From Lingula anatina (taxonomy: Eukaryota; Brachiopoda; Lingulata; Lingulida; Lingulidae), in NCBI RefSeq assembly GCF_001039355.2, contig NW_019775114.1:218225-282224 (forward strand): a stretch of 64,000 nt of DNA, in the 5' to 3' direction. Under the pieces are notes generated by a model. That model was not told the origin of the DNA. It did no database searches and saw nothing but the letters and a program-made list of their open reading frames with translations. Numbering within the stretch: position 1 is the stretch's first letter; every line of letters begins with the position of its first letter. Below, one piece after another: positions 1 through 15,718 of this stretch. A program made the translations under genes and the position numbers.

Positions 1-520
1 AAATTTTGGAAATTCTACTTTCTTAACTACTGTTTTCATGAAATAAAATTATACATAATTTTAAAAAAATCAACTGAAACATCCCAGGGATATCGGTATG
101 CTAAGAATTCAGTCTCTTGTCTCTGACAACTTACACATAGAGGAACAGTGCTATGAAGATCATAGTAACAGCCAACTGACACATCAGGATTCCATAGACT
201 TTTCTTATGAAACCTGAAAAATCCAGCATATCAAAGAAATGTTAAATAATTTATCAGGATTTTTAGACATCTATGATGTTTCTTTTAAGAGAACTAAAGA
301 AAATAGATACAGCAGTAATTAAACAAAGTCCAAGCACCTCTCTTATTTCATAATTTAATTTTTATTATTTATTTTTCTTATTTTTCAAAACCATTACCAA
401 AACTTTGTTTTAAGAAATAGTATCCATCAATTTTGTCCAAACACAAAAACATTTACTGACCATTCTGGGTGAAGAGTTAAGTCAAGTGTGGATGAAGAGA
501 TGAACACTTTGTTTACCATT
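1..520. other. AT-rich DNA, no gene recognised
   Basis: No splice-bounded coding exon, RNA gene or mobile-element terminus is recognisable here. The sequence is AT-rich with short A and T runs. Open frames in the right half are the start of the 30-bp tandem repeat that follows. Confidence 0.5.
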
Positions 521-873
521 ACGAATGCTCTGTTCTCCAAACTTATCCATACCAATGCTCTGTTCTCCAAACTTACCCATACGAATGCTCTGTTCCCCAA
601 ACTTACCAACACGAATGCTCTGTTCCCCAAACTTACCAACACGAATGCTCTGTTCCCCAAACTTACCCATACGAATGCTCTGTTCCCCAAACTTACTCAT
701 ACAAATGCTCTGTTCCCCAAACTTACCCATACAAATGCTCTGTTCCCCAAACTTACCAATAAAAATGCTCTGTTCCCCAAACTTACCCATACGAATGCTC
801 TGTTCCCCAAACTTACCCATACGAATGCTCTGTTCCCCAAACTTACCCATACGAATGCTCTGTTCTCCAAACT
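521..873. repeat. 30-bp minisatellite, about 12 copies
   Basis: About twelve tandem copies of a 30-bp unit containing AATGCTCTGTTCCCCAAACT. Copies differ at a few positions (CCATACG, CAACACG, CATACAA, CAATAAA variants). Because 30 is a multiple of three, several frames on both strands stay open and give repetitive 10-residue peptides. These have no signature of a real protein and I treat them as repeat artefacts. Variant order makes this a likely VNTR. Confidence 0.93.
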
Positions 874-972
874 CAAAGCCAGCTGTGTTGAAATCATCGT
901 CAACATTCTCGTATCCCATCGACATCTTGTTATGTGGTGTGTTTTCTATCTAATACCTGGAAAGAAATTTCA

Positions 973-1317
973 AGGGATCATAACTCTTCGTATGAGATCT
1001 ATATTTCACAATAAAAACATTGTGAACAACTCATGGAAATATAATATCTGCTGTACCACAAAAACGGCAGACGCAGTTATAGCTATTATTCTGATATCTG
1101 AGCTTGTCTTCAGACCACATGACCCTCATTGATGGCTATACTCTGTTATAATCTCTTAAGAGAGTGTAACAAAAAACAAACTTTTTAGAAAAAAAAAAAA
1201 AAGCAGGGACTAACTTTGAATGTAAAAATGGATTCATTAACCATTGGTAAGTATAAAAAATTGTTGTTTACTCCAAGAAAATTAATTTTTTGGCCAAAAT
1301 GAAGAGTTATTATCCCT
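973..1317 (-). mobile_element. Palindromic MITE, copy 1 (about 345 bp)
   Basis: The left end AGGGATCATAACTCTTCG is inverted at the right end, which reads GAAGAGTTATTATCCCT. The same element occurs in the opposite orientation at 33064-33397, and both share the internal palindrome around TCTCTTAAGAG. Flanks are TTCA and TTTA, consistent with a decayed TTAA target site. No ORF is inside, so it is a non-autonomous element mobilised in trans. TTAA targeting is typical of piggyBac-type transposases, but the termini do not clearly match that family, so the superfamily is open. Confidence 0.8.
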
Positions 1318-1748
1318 TTTATGTAAGTGCTAAAAGCTATGATACAGATTGAGTTATGATTTTGATGTCATATGTCAGATTACAACGGTTTAATATAAGC
1401 AACTGTAGCATATTTTTGTGTTGATAAGCTTGACAAAATTCCTCTTTAAAAATAAGTGGTCTGTTGAACTATTTCAATTTTCTTTCCACATACTGATACT
1501 TTTGAAATGATTTGTTTCTCAATCACAGGTAAAAGATTCCATAATTCACAATTTTCTACATTCTAGCTATAATAATCAGTACATGAAGTGTCTAATTATA
1601 TAATGGCTCCATGACAGCAGTGAAGGTCCCAGTAGCTCTGTGAAGCTACTGAGTACACCTCTCAGGTGCTGTGAACATGTCAAGCTGTCCCCAGAGATAA
1701 GACACATAATAAAGACCAGTGTCAACATCTCTCTATCCACTGATATAC
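1318..1748. other. AT-rich DNA, no gene recognised
   Basis: No exon, RNA gene or element boundary is identifiable. A 96-codon open frame at 1640-1930 runs into the duplicated block. It has no recognisable domain or splice context and is probably chance. Confidence 0.45.
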
Positions 1749-3367
1749 ATGTACGTAGTGAAGATCTATCAGTCCCACAGATAAAACAAGCAAAGATATC
1801 TTCCTTTTACAACTCACATTGTCTTTATATCAAAAATAATACCACTTATATTTTAGGTTATCAGCTTACATTGGAAACCCAACTTGGTAATGAATTTATT
1901 ATCCTTGATTACCTAAGTAGGTATGAATAAGTAAAACTAAGGAACACATACCCCCCCCCCCCCAATCTTCAGCTTTTCAAAAATACAACAATAACAAGAT
2001 GAATAGAGTAAGTTCAGGCATTTGTTTCAATTGTTGCTTCCTTCCCCTCTCTCTCCATCCTCCTACCTGTACAGTCCCTGCCCTTGACCAACCAATGAAT
2101 ATATCAATTCCTAATGTAAAACAAGACATTAAAATTTAATACTTTACAAATGACTGTCTATTGTCATGTTTCCAGCCCAGTTCAGTTGGCATCATCCAAG
2201 CCATATCAGAGGACTGCCTCATCACCATTGACTCACCTCAGGAACTCCACAATATACAATACTAGTAGTGACTGTGGTTGAGACACAAGTGGGATTAGAC
2301 TGACTGCCTATGGTGACCTAATCTGAAAGCAGATATTCCACCAAGATGGCTGCCACCAAGATCTGTCAACCCAGTCTAACTGGAAACACAGCATGAGTGT
2401 AGTGTCATCCTACGACTGCAGCTCACCTGTCCCTGGATCAATTCTCCAATATATTCAGCATGAGTGTCAGGTATATACATGGCTCTGTTTGCTACTTGAC
2501 AAACAATACAACATATTGATTGAACTAACACTAAGCAAAATTGATTTGGCCTTGTGATGTTAGACCTTGTTTTTCATTATCCATTTTGCTGTTTTTAAAA
2601 TCAAATGCAACACAGTGTATCACAGTGAACAAAAACTAGAAGTGTCCAGTATAGTGACTGGCATATGAAAATATAATAAAGTACTTTAACCTTCACTTTT
2701 TTCTATACGTATACACACTGAACACAGCCAGTATTACATGTCTTACCCTATTCTATGTAAAACAAAAAATATACCAGTTCCTCAGATGCTAATATCCACA
2801 TAAAAGGGCTAATTTTGGCATAATTTGTCTTTTTGCCAAAAGCTGCGATGTATTTCAAATTAAAAATTAGAGGTAACATGGTGACAAACAGTTTTTCAAG
2901 AACACTTTCCACTCTCTTAAAGTAAAGGTGACCACCTCAAACACCTATCATGTCAGTCAATCTCATGCTGGTTTAAACCTACTGCTTCAAGATGTCTTCT
3001 TCTGGACATCAGAATATTCATCACCAGGGTTTTTAGAATATCACATAGCTGTATCTGGACTTAGTTGACACGGGTTATGATTTAAGTCACTCTTCGCACT
3101 ATACCTTAAAGTATGTGTATGTGTGTAGGGGTGGCAAGCTTCATTTTAAAATATATAATTTCTGTATAATACTTACTTATATATATATTTTTAATTAAAT
3201 AAATAGAGAAAATATAATATATAAATGTAAATATTTAGATATGACTTGAACACTTAGTTGATGACAATTTTAACTCACCGAATGAAAAATAAATAAAAAC
3301 AAACAAACAAACAAAAAAATTAAAAAAAACAACAACATTTTTTATGCATCAGCCTGTGACAAGTTAT
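1749..3367. other. Non-coding part of copy A
   Basis: Holds a C15 run near 1951, a small AT-rich low-complexity patch (3170-3340) and otherwise unstructured sequence. On the minus strand, acceptor- and donor-like pairs exist around 2240-2330, but the enclosed sequence has stops in all frames. I see no supportable gene. The same sequence recurs in copy B. Confidence 0.4.
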
Positions 3368-3595
3368 GTCATGTAGAATTCCCTTTGGATTCTAATTAAG
3401 GTAATAGTATGTTTCTTACCTTTAAAGCTCTTTAGCTTGAACCAAATTGTCACTTTCTTAATTTCTTGGATAGCACGTCTTTTCATGTAGAAGTCCGGCT
3501 AAAAACTATCTGTCAGTCAGTCTCGCTATCAGTCCAGTCATGTGATCTGCCTTTTCAGATCGAGACATAAACATACCCGTTGGCACTACAGTCAT
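3368..3595. other. 223-bp indel between the two copies, bounded by GTCAT
   Basis: Copy A has about 223 bp here that copy B lacks: at about 8235, B reads straight from the first GTCAT into the sequence following the second. GTCAT occurs at both edges (3368-3372 and 3591-3595). This fits either an insertion with a 5-bp target duplication or a deletion by 5-bp microhomology. On the minus strand it contains a short ATG frame (3486 to 3420, 22 codons beginning MKRRAIQ) that ends at a good donor, AAAG|GTAAGA. The frame matches no family I know. Confidence 0.75.
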
Positions 3596-3789
3596 ATGTC
3601 CAACTAAACTGTGATAAATTAGATGGCATACATTTCTTAATATCATTAGCACAGTAAGACAAGAACTGAAGTAAGATAAGAACCGTTTCAGCGATATATC
3701 ATACTCACTTATAATCTAATAACGTGTTATTTACAGCACAGATCCTCTGCTTCTGTCAGCAGCTTACTGCACGTCAGTTTCTGTTTTAG

Positions 3790-3930
3790 TTTCACAGGAA
3801 GTAATCAACTGCACATGCGCAGTGTGTGTCCGCTCGTCACAACAGCCTGGCGCAACTAACACAATACATCTTAGAGATAGTCCACAGCTCCTAGAGAAAT
3901 AGTGCGGTTCGTTCAGCGCACTGCTGTGAC
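3790..3930. promoter_or_regulatory. Possible promoter with ETS and NRF1-like sites (copy A)
   Basis: A locally CpG-containing patch in AT-rich surroundings holds CAGGAAGT (ETS-type, 3795-3802), followed by GCACATGCGCAGT (NRF1-like, 3811-3823) and several further CpGs. Closely spaced ETS and NRF1 sites are common in housekeeping promoters. It lies beyond the 3' end of UBA52. If real, it could drive an unidentified leftward transcript or a rightward antisense one. No start site can be seen directly. Confidence 0.3.
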
Positions 3931-4596
3931 GCTCTTATATTAATGAAGATAGCATTTTTTCAGCTTCAGTGGTATGATAATAACCTTCTCAAGTTCTCAT
4001 AAGATTCATATAAATGATATTAATAGGGGCAAATCTTTGGTGCTAAATGTCAAGTTTTGTAATTGAGCTTTTTACTACTAGGGTACGCCATGTTGAAACC
4101 CCTTTCCTTTCCTTTCCTTTCCTTTCATAAGAACTTGAAAACACTGAAATCAAACGTGGGGATCTGTTATGTGACTGATAAAATGGACTAGAAACAACAC
4201 TTGTACAGATTTTTGAAGTGAAGCTCACATGAGATATCCAAGGGAAATGCATCTCAAGTGCCAGCAAAATTCCTTCCATGGTGCAAAACCCAGACCAGTT
4301 ATTGATACAAACTTTTAGGGAGGTGGAGGTGTAGTCACTTAGCAACATAATTTCATTTTTTTTATTCATGCTCAAGTTGTAAAATTAAAGGGAAGAAACA
4401 ACCCCTCCCTTCAATGAAATGAACAACAAAACAAGCTTTTCCTTATATACATTTACTCATCTCAATATTTGTGATTTGCCTTATTTTTTGTACTTTTCAA
4501 TGAATAAAAAGTCCAGTTGGTCACGTGTTTTACACAATGTATGTTTGAATTAGGCAACATTTCTGTATATTTCTTGAACTGTCCCACAGCAAGTGT

Positions 4597-6238
<1,642 letters not shown>

Positions 6239-6611
6239 TTACTTACTGGGATAGGTAACAGAGACACAGAAAATGTTTTGTCACACGTAGTGCAAGAAAT
6301 AACGACTGCATCTTAATGGAATGATCTGTGGCCTTCGCTAGACATTACCAGGAGATCCACGAGTGCATATTTTCATTTAAAAACATCTCACAAAAGAGAG
6401 GAATTTGTGAAATACCTACAGAGTCCAATGGATAAGGGACATGCGTCAGGAATATCAATTTCTTTATTAGTTTAATGACCTCTGTGTACATCTCTAAGCC
6501 AATTTTCTAATGCCACCTAAAGAATCGTTTGTCTCTGAACATTATTGTCCAAGAAATATTCTTAGATTGTAAGAATCTACTAAATTTGCTTCAACGATAA
6601 ATATTTCGTGG

Positions 6612-6612
6612 N
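6612..6612. other. Single-N join between copies A and B
   Basis: One ambiguous base sits exactly where copy A stops and copy B restarts. Left of it copy A reads ATTTCGTGG, while the matching place in copy B (11251) reads ATTTCGTAGAGG and continues into the promoter. A sequence break at the duplication junction points to contig joining. Confidence 0.85.
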
Positions 6613-8436
6613 ATGTACGTAGTGAAGATCTATCAGTCCCACAGATAAAACAAGCAAAGATATCTTCCTTTTACAACTCACATTGTCTTTATATCAAAAA
6701 TAATACCACTTATATTTTAGGTTATCAGCTTACATTGGAAACCCAACTTGGTAATGAATTTATTATCCTTGATTACCTAAGTAGGTATGAATAAGTAAAA
6801 CTAAGGAACACATACCCCCCCCCCCCCAATCTTCAGCTTTTCAAAAATACAACAATAACAAGATGAATAGAGTAAGTTCAGGCATTTGTTTCAATTGTTG
6901 CTTCCTTTCCCTCTCTCTCCATCCTCCTACCTGTACAGTCCCTGCCCTTGACCAACCAATGAATATATCAATTCCTAAAGTAAAACAAGACATTAAAATT
7001 TAATACTTTACAAATGACTGTCTATTGTCATGTTTCCAGCCCAGTTCAGTTGGCATCATCCAAGCCATATCAGAGGACTGCCTCATCACCATTGACTCAC
7101 CTCAGGAACTCCACAATATACAATACTAGTAGTGACTGTGGTTGAGACACAAGTGGGATTAGACTGACTGCCTATGGTGACCTAATCTGAAAGCAGATAT
7201 TCCACCAAGATGGCTGCCACCAAGATCTGTCAACCCAGTCTAACTGGAAACACAGCATGAGTGTAGTGTCATCCTACGACTGCAGCTCACCTGTCCCTGG
7301 ATCAATTCTCCAATATATTCAGCATGAGTGGCAGGTATATACACGGCTCTGTTTGCTACTTGACAAACAATACAACATATTGATTGAACTAACACTAAGC
7401 AAAATTGATTTGGCCTTGTGATGTTAGACCTTGTTTTTCATTGTCCATTTTGCTGTTTTTAAAATCAAATGCAACACAGTGTATCACAGTGAACAAAAAC
7501 TAGAAGTGTCCAGTATAGTGACTGGCATATGAAAATATAATAAAGTACTTTAACCTTCACTTTTTTCTATACGTATACACACTGAACACAGCCAGTATTA
7601 CACGTGTTACCCTATTCTATGTAAAACAAAAAATATACCAGTTCCTCAGATGCTAATATCCACATAAAAGGGCTAATTTTGGCATAATTTGTCTTTTTGC
7701 CAAAAGCTGCGATGTATTTCAAATTAAAAATTAGAGGTAACATGGTGACAAACAGTTTTTCAAGAACACTTTCCACTCTCTTAAAGTAAAGGTGACCACC
7801 TCAAAGACCTATCACGTCAGTCAATCTCATGCTGGTTTAAACCTACTGCTTCAAGATGTCTTCTTCTGGACATCAGAATATTCATCACCAGGGTTTTTAG
7901 AATATCACATAGCTGTATCTGGACTTAGTTGACACGGGTTATGATTTAAGTCACTCTTTGCACTATACCTTAAAGTATGTGTATGTGTGTAGGGGTGGCA
8001 AGCTTCATTTTAAAATATATAATTTCTGTATAATACTTACTTATATATATATTTTTAATTAAATAAATAGAGAAAATATAATATATAAATGTAAATATTT
8101 AGATATGACTTGAACACTTAGTTGATGACAATTTTAACTCACCGAATGAAAAATAAATAAATAAAAACAAACAAACAAACAAAAAATTTTAAAAAAACAA
8201 CAACATTTTTTATGCATCAGCCTGTGACAAGCTATGTCATATGTCCAACTAAACTGTGATAAATTAGATGGAGCATACATTTCTTAATATCATTAGCACA
8301 GTAAGACAAGAACTGAAGTAAGATAAGAACCGTTTCAGCGATATATCATACTCACTTATAATCTAATAACGTGTTATTTACAGCACAGATCCTCTGCTTC
8401 TGTCAGCAGCTTACTGCACGTCAGTTTCTGTTTTAG

Positions 8437-8580
8437 TTTCACAGGAAGTAATCAACTGCACATGCGCAGTGTGTGTCCGCTCGTCACAACAGCCTGGCGC
8501 AACTAACACAATACATCTTAGAGATAGTCCACAGCTCCTAGAGAAATAGATAGTGCGGTTCGTTCAGCGCACTGCTGTGA
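8437..8580. promoter_or_regulatory. Possible promoter with ETS and NRF1-like sites (copy B)
   Basis: Counterpart of 3790-3930 in the second copy. The ETS-type and NRF1-like words (GCACATGCGCAGT at 8458-8470) are kept intact although nearby bases vary. This is weak support for constraint, because the two copies are very similar overall. Confidence 0.28.
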
Positions 8581-9232
8581 AAGCTCTTATATTGAAGAAG
8601 ATAGCATTTTTTTCAGCTTCAGTGGTATGATAATAACCTTCTCAAGTTCTCATAAGATTCATACAAATGATATTAATAGGGGCAAATCTTTGGTGCTAAA
8701 TGTCAAATTTTGTAATTGAGCTTTTTACTATTAGGGTACGCCATGTTGAAACCGCTTTCCTTTCATAAGAACTTGAAAACACTGAAATCAAACGTGGGGA
8801 TCTGTTATGTGACTGATAAAATGGACTAGAAACAACACTTGTACAGATTTTTGAAGTGAAGCTCACATTAGATATCAAAGGGAAATGCATCTCAAGTGCC
8901 AGCAAAATTCCTTCCATGGTGCAAAACCCAGACCAGTTAGATACAAACTTTTAGGGAGGTGGAGGTGTAGTCACTTAGCAACATAATTTCATTTTTTTTA
9001 TTCATGCTCAAGATGTAAAATTAAAGGGAAGAAACAACCCCTCCCTTCAATGAAATGAACAACAAAACAAGCTTTTCCTTATATACATTTACTCATCTCA
9101 ATATTTGTGATTTGCCTTATTTTTTGTACTTTTCAATGAATAAAAAGTCCAGTTGGTCACGTGTTTTACACAATGTATGTTAGAATTAGGCAACATTTCT
9201 GTATATTTCTTGAACTGTCCCACAGCAAGTGT

Positions 9233-10886
<1,654 letters not shown>

Positions 10887-11257
10887 TTACTTACTGGGAT
10901 AGGTAACAGAGACACAGAAAATGTTTTGTCACACGTAGTGCAAGAAATAACGACTGCATCTTAATGGAATGATCTGTGGCCTTCGCTAGACATTACCAGG
11001 AGATCCACGAGTGCATATTTTCATTTAAAAACATCTCACAAAAGAGAGGAATTTGTGAAATACCTACAGAGTCCAATGGATAAGGGACATGCATCAGGAA
11101 TATCAATTTCTTTATTAGTTTAATGACCTCTGTGTACATCTCTAAGCCAATTTTCTAATGCCACCTAAAGAATCGTTTGTCTCTGAACATTATTGTCCAA
11201 GAAATATTCTTAGATTGTAAGAATCTACTAAATTTGCTTCAACGATAAATATTTCGT

Positions 11258-11504
11258 AGAGGCTGCCATCTTACCTGATCAAAAAGGCAAGTTAGGGGTT
11301 CTCACTTCCTGGCCACGGCTTAGTTTCAATATCAGTGCGATAGATGTCAGCAGCAGAGAAAACTGACCTACTTTCATCGGGCACCTGTCAAGAAGGTCCC
11401 ACCTGATTGGCGCTGAGATTTGAAAACTTGAATGCTATTGGTCTATTTCAACTTTGCTTTTACGCGTGCATTCTTGCGGTGTAGAGTGTTACAACTTCAA
11501 AAGC
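11258..11504. promoter_or_regulatory. Compact head-to-head promoter, UBA52 / Ig-superfamily gene
   Basis: Only about 330 bp separate the UBA52 5' exon (leftward) from the start codon of the Ig gene (rightward). The region holds two CCAAT boxes on the minus strand (ATTGG at 11406-11410 and 11437-11441). It also holds AAGATGGCAGCC, read leftward just after the UBA52 first donor (about 11261-11272). That word matches the YY1 consensus, which often lies just downstream of ribosomal-protein gene starts. CpGs are kept here (GCGTGC, CGGTG), unlike the flanks. No TATA box is evident. Confidence 0.6.
11275..11287 (-). other. UBA52: UBA52 5' non-coding exon with TOP-like start
   Basis: Read on the minus strand, CCTTTTTGATCAG is followed by the donor GTAAGATGG. 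A C followed by a pyrimidine run is the 5'-TOP start typical of ribosomal-protein mRNAs and would give a 13-nt first exon. A more upstream start is possible, since the start is inferred from the motif alone. The donor fits the acceptor at 10873, which lies just before the coding exon. Confidence 0.5.
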
Positions 11505-11573
11505 ATGGTTGTTGTTAGTGTAAACATCTCGTCGTGGGATTTAATATTTTGCGGTGGATTCTACAAGTTCTAA
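11505..11573 (+). other. Upstream ORF 1 of the Ig-superfamily gene (22 codons)
   Basis: ATG at 11505 opens a 22-codon frame ending in TAA at 11571-11573, before the main start at 11618. If the transcript starts upstream of 11505, this uORF could reduce initiation at the main ATG. The peptide has no recognisable feature. Confidence 0.4.
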
Positions 11574-11594
11574 ACAACTTTGGAGAAATACCCC

Positions 11595-11654
11595 ATGTCT
11601 TACAAAGTAGCCGTGCAATGGTTGGCTTTAAGTTGGTATGGGTTGTCTACTTAG
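11595..11654 (+). other. Upstream ORF 2 overlapping the main start (19 codons)
   Basis: ATG at 11595 opens a 19-codon frame in another phase that ends in TAG at 11652-11654, past the main ATG at 11618. An overlapping uORF normally represses the downstream start unless it is leaky-scanned. No ATG lies in frame with the signal peptide upstream of 11618, so these two are the only upstream starts in this exon. Confidence 0.4.
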
Positions 11655-11687
11655 CCCAAGTTTTGGCGACTTGTCAAGTTTGTTTTG
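11618..11687 (+). CDS. Exon 1 coding part: signal peptide
   Basis: Encodes [20 protein letters not shown] and three more residues, with an early Lys then a hydrophobic core: a classic secretory signal. It ends with one base of a split codon at the donor TTTTG|GTGAGT. Splicing to exon 2 makes Ala24; skipping exon 2 would make Gly. ATG 11618 is the first in-frame ATG. Confidence 0.75.
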
Positions 11688-14600
11688 GTGAGTATTTCAC
11701 TGTGTTGTTTCATACAATGCCGATCTTTATGGCCCAATTGATCGCAATCACTTTGCTGTGTTTAATTGACCGGCCGGTATTTCGGCGGCTCACAATACCT
11801 TTTGTTCCATAATGTCAATTTTCATCAATTTCAGCCAGGGATTAAAACGGCTTCGGGTTACTCGTTTTGTTGTTGTTACTAGATCTAACTTTAAGCAGTG
11901 TGACAGCGCAAAGAACTTTACCTAAGTTTTTATTTGTAAACGGTGTTGCGGTCAAGTTGATAAGCTGACAAAGTTCTGCATTTCTAAAAATATATATTCT
12001 GACACCTGGTAGTGGAAACACAATGAACTGTTTCCAGTATTGCTTTTTGATTTTAATTAAAAACTGTGCTGTTTTAATTAAGACGGTCATTCATTCATTA
12101 ATGACAACAATAATCATTATCAGCTCAGTAAGATCAAGTGATCTGACAGTTTCATAGCCTGTTACAGAAGTCCCCAGCAAAGCCAGTGTCAGCTTATTAC
12201 TTACTCCATTAAATTGGTGATATTTAAACTGCATCGCTGAAGCAAGGCCAAGACCGGAAATTTTTTGTGTTTACCCACTTTCACTTCTCTTGTTGAAACT
12301 TTTTGTTGGTTAGGTAATATAAATCATTGTTGGCATACATATTTACATACTCAAAATACTGTAAAATAAAACAAATGAGACTGCCATAGTTATTATTATT
12401 AAAAAAAGAAAAAAAACAGCTGGGGTTTTTATTGTCTAGGAAATACTTTGTACAAATGTTTGTGTACACTATGGATTTAAAGAGGTAATGTTACCTACAC
12501 CCTCTGCTGATACTGATACTGAAAGTGTTGCAGACCATATTTGAGGATATAAACAGACTGTCTGTCTTCAGCAGCCACTTGCTATACACTTCAGTGAAGA
12601 GGTTAGTGTACTTGTAGCTTGGTAATCATAGATAACCCTGACACTGGCTTCCTCAGGTGGGAGCTGATGAGATGAATTACTGGCAGGAAGTCGGGATGTC
12701 AGAAAGGATTAAAACTATAGAGAGCTTTATATATCATTCAATGCTAGATGCATAGGTGTTTATTAAATAAAATATGTGACAGATGTTTACTGATGTTATA
12801 TCATGATTATTGCAGTATTTAAAGGCAAGCATGATTACTTTATGAATAATATACAGTCATTGCTGTTTCTGTCAATATATTCAGGTAGATTAAGGTGGCA
12901 GTTTTCTTCTAAGTAGTATATGTTGGATCAAGGCATAAGAGAATATTTTGATGATTTTTTCCACTGCTGGAAAATAATACATAATTATATATTATTATTA
13001 TTATTTTCAATTTGGTTTTTAATGATGTGATTTTAGTTGTCATTAAATAAAAGCTAGTCCTGTTCCTATAAAGAAGACAATGAAGGAAAAACATCCATAT
13101 TTATTTGTTATTCCAAGTTATTAATGTGTCTGGTTGTCGCAGGTAAAGTAATTACCATCCACACAGACATTAATTTCATTGTAAAGGTGCTGAGAACTAA
13201 GTCTCCTGTACTAATTAAACCACTTGAACACTTAGCAGGCTATTACCTGTGCTATTGCTACCTTGTTTTAAGCCTAAGTGTAAACTGACCATTAGTTAAC
13301 TAGTGTCCAGCTGAAGAGGTCATTCCCGGGGACTGGCCAGTGCAGTGTCTGTAGTTCTGTTCATATCCTGAACCAACTTAAAGTTGAAGTGAAGTCATCA
13401 AGTGACATCACAAACAGTGGTGTCCCCAGGGTTTGCAATACAGCTAGTCCAAAATGTGAACATGTAAGGAGTCCAACCCAAGCAAAATCCCAGCCAACCA
13501 ACCCAAAATGTATAAGCCATCTACTGGCTGTCTTTGGAAATACAAGCAGTTTTTTTAGGCTAATGGCCATCCAAATGACAGCTAGACGGTTCTCTAGGGA
13601 AAGCTTTGATCAAAAAATCTTCCAGACTGCTTTACTGAAGTATATGTATCTAGCACTAGGTGTAAATGTTACCATGTTAGTATAATATCTGGTTAGTGGT
13701 CAGTTATGGAGTTTAGTCAGTTATCAGTCTAGGGTAGACCCTAGCTTTAACAGGCCCAGGGATTTAATACTCAGTTAAGGAAGCTTACCCCTTTCCTTTT
13801 CCCTTCCCTTCCCAAATTTTACAAGAACTAAATGCCCTGCAGTTGTGTTGTCATTTGTGATAATCGGACTGGGGGGAAGTCGTACACAGAGATTAAATTA
13901 TTGTAACTTGACAATCAGATTTGTGTTAATCCCGCCCTGTAGAACACGGTGGCAGTCTGGTATCAAATCTATAGTAATATCATTGTGGTTACGGCTCCAA
14001 TCTATAGTAATTGTATTGATATTTCATTGGAGAAGTTAGTACTGGATGGCAGCAGGATCCTCAGGTCATGCTCAGCCATATCCATGTGTAGGAAGAATTC
14101 TTTTTAATCTCCATGCCAGGAAATGGTATTTTCAATACCCTTTGATAACAATCCATCATAATATTGTTGTTATTTGGTAAAAGTGCCCTGACTCTGTATA
14201 CTGCAAGGCTTGGATTGACTAGTCGGCACTTTGACTTAGACCAAAGGGCAGAAAACATCAACTCAGCAAATAATATTAGAATATTGGTACATAAAGATCA
14301 ATTGAATTGTACTTCTATGTTAGGGATGGCACAATTCTATTATATATGCCATAAAGAGATGATGGAGGCCTCCTTGATCTTCTCCTGCCTCATGACAAAC
14401 AATTGTGACTTGCCAAGTATCTTTGATGTCACTATAGTTCACCACAGCCTTGAAACTAGCTGCTGTGCATACATTGTATTTTCACCTGTTCTGTCAATGA
14501 TTGACTTTGATTTAGGAAATTGGGTACACATTTGATTGCTTTTGCCCAATTGATAATTGGAATTGATTTGACAAACAGTAAAAAAGTGGGAAAACACTCT

Positions 14601-15679
14601 CAACCTAGATTTAACCACATGGACCTGGAGTTGCTGAGCTGAGAGAGCCAGCGACTTGCATGACTGCCATAATGCTCCCTGTTCTCTCAACATAAATATC
14701 TTTTATGATGACTTTTAGTATTCCAAGGAAGTTTATTATCTTCCTGTGACTAGCAGTTCTAGGCGAGTAGTATCAGAGATAAAAGAGCTTTACATCTTAG
14801 AACATCGATTCTGAGAAATCTCTGGTGACTAGGGTTTATAATGGTACAGCTGTGGTCGGAAAATTAGAAATATAAAATATATATAGTTGTGTTAGTGGAC
14901 CCCTCTCTATACAGTAACCCTGAGTGTGAAGCTCAGTTTACTGGCAGCTGAGGAGAATCACCTCAGTAATCTGAACCTCAAGGGGATTGAAGTCTTCTCT
15001 TATTTAAACAAAATAGTTGTAATTGATTGATCTGTGATTGTCATTCCAAATGTAAAGGAGTAATTATTTAATGACATTCTTTAATTTTTGATAAACCGCC
15101 AGTCTTGATTGAATTAGATCTGAGTATATAGCAAAGGCAAACTTTTACTTAAAATTACGTCCATCAGAATCAAGTTATCTTATCAAGAAAATTTAACCAC
15201 AGTAACTTTTGAATAAAAAATAATGCATTATTGAAAAGTAAAATAAGCAAATTAAAATAGATCAACAAACAAACATCTCAGCTTTCCAGTCGGAAATCCA
15301 GTTTTAAATAACAAGGACAGCAGTTATTTTTGTCCTTCCCATCTGAGGACAATTTGATTACTGAGGAAATGAGAACTAATTGAGCTCAGTTTGAAGATCC
15401 TACTGAATACGAACTGTGTGGCTTGAATGTAAAACACACCAAGTGATTCAGTATAGATAGCAATGACTCTGGATTCTGTTTGTGATCAGAATTATGTCTG
15501 CAGAGGGCAATGATACCACTGGCTGGTCTGTATGTGAGACATCTAACTCAAACTTGAAAACTTCTGCTTTTATTAGAATTTTTTTCTGTTACTTAAAATA
15601 TGTCTGTTGTAGAATTAAAGAAAGTAATTATTCTTGTTTTACAACAAACACACATGCAATAGATATGCACACACACAAT

Positions 15680-15718
<39 letters not shown>

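Noticed and set aside
488-1132. 214-codon plus-strand frame and overlapping frames on both strands
   Set aside because: They exist because the 30-bp repeat is a multiple of three. The translation is a 10-residue repeat running into the MITE; there is no domain or splice support.
4043-4375. 110-codon minus-strand frame downstream of UBA52 copy A (also in copy B, 73 codons)
   Set aside because: The TTTCC repeat number differs between the copies and the frame length changes accordingly. It lies in the 3' flank and looks like chance.
13389-13685. 98-codon plus-strand frame in intron 1
   Set aside because: Overlaps an equally long minus-strand frame, with no domain and no splice acceptor/donor in frame.
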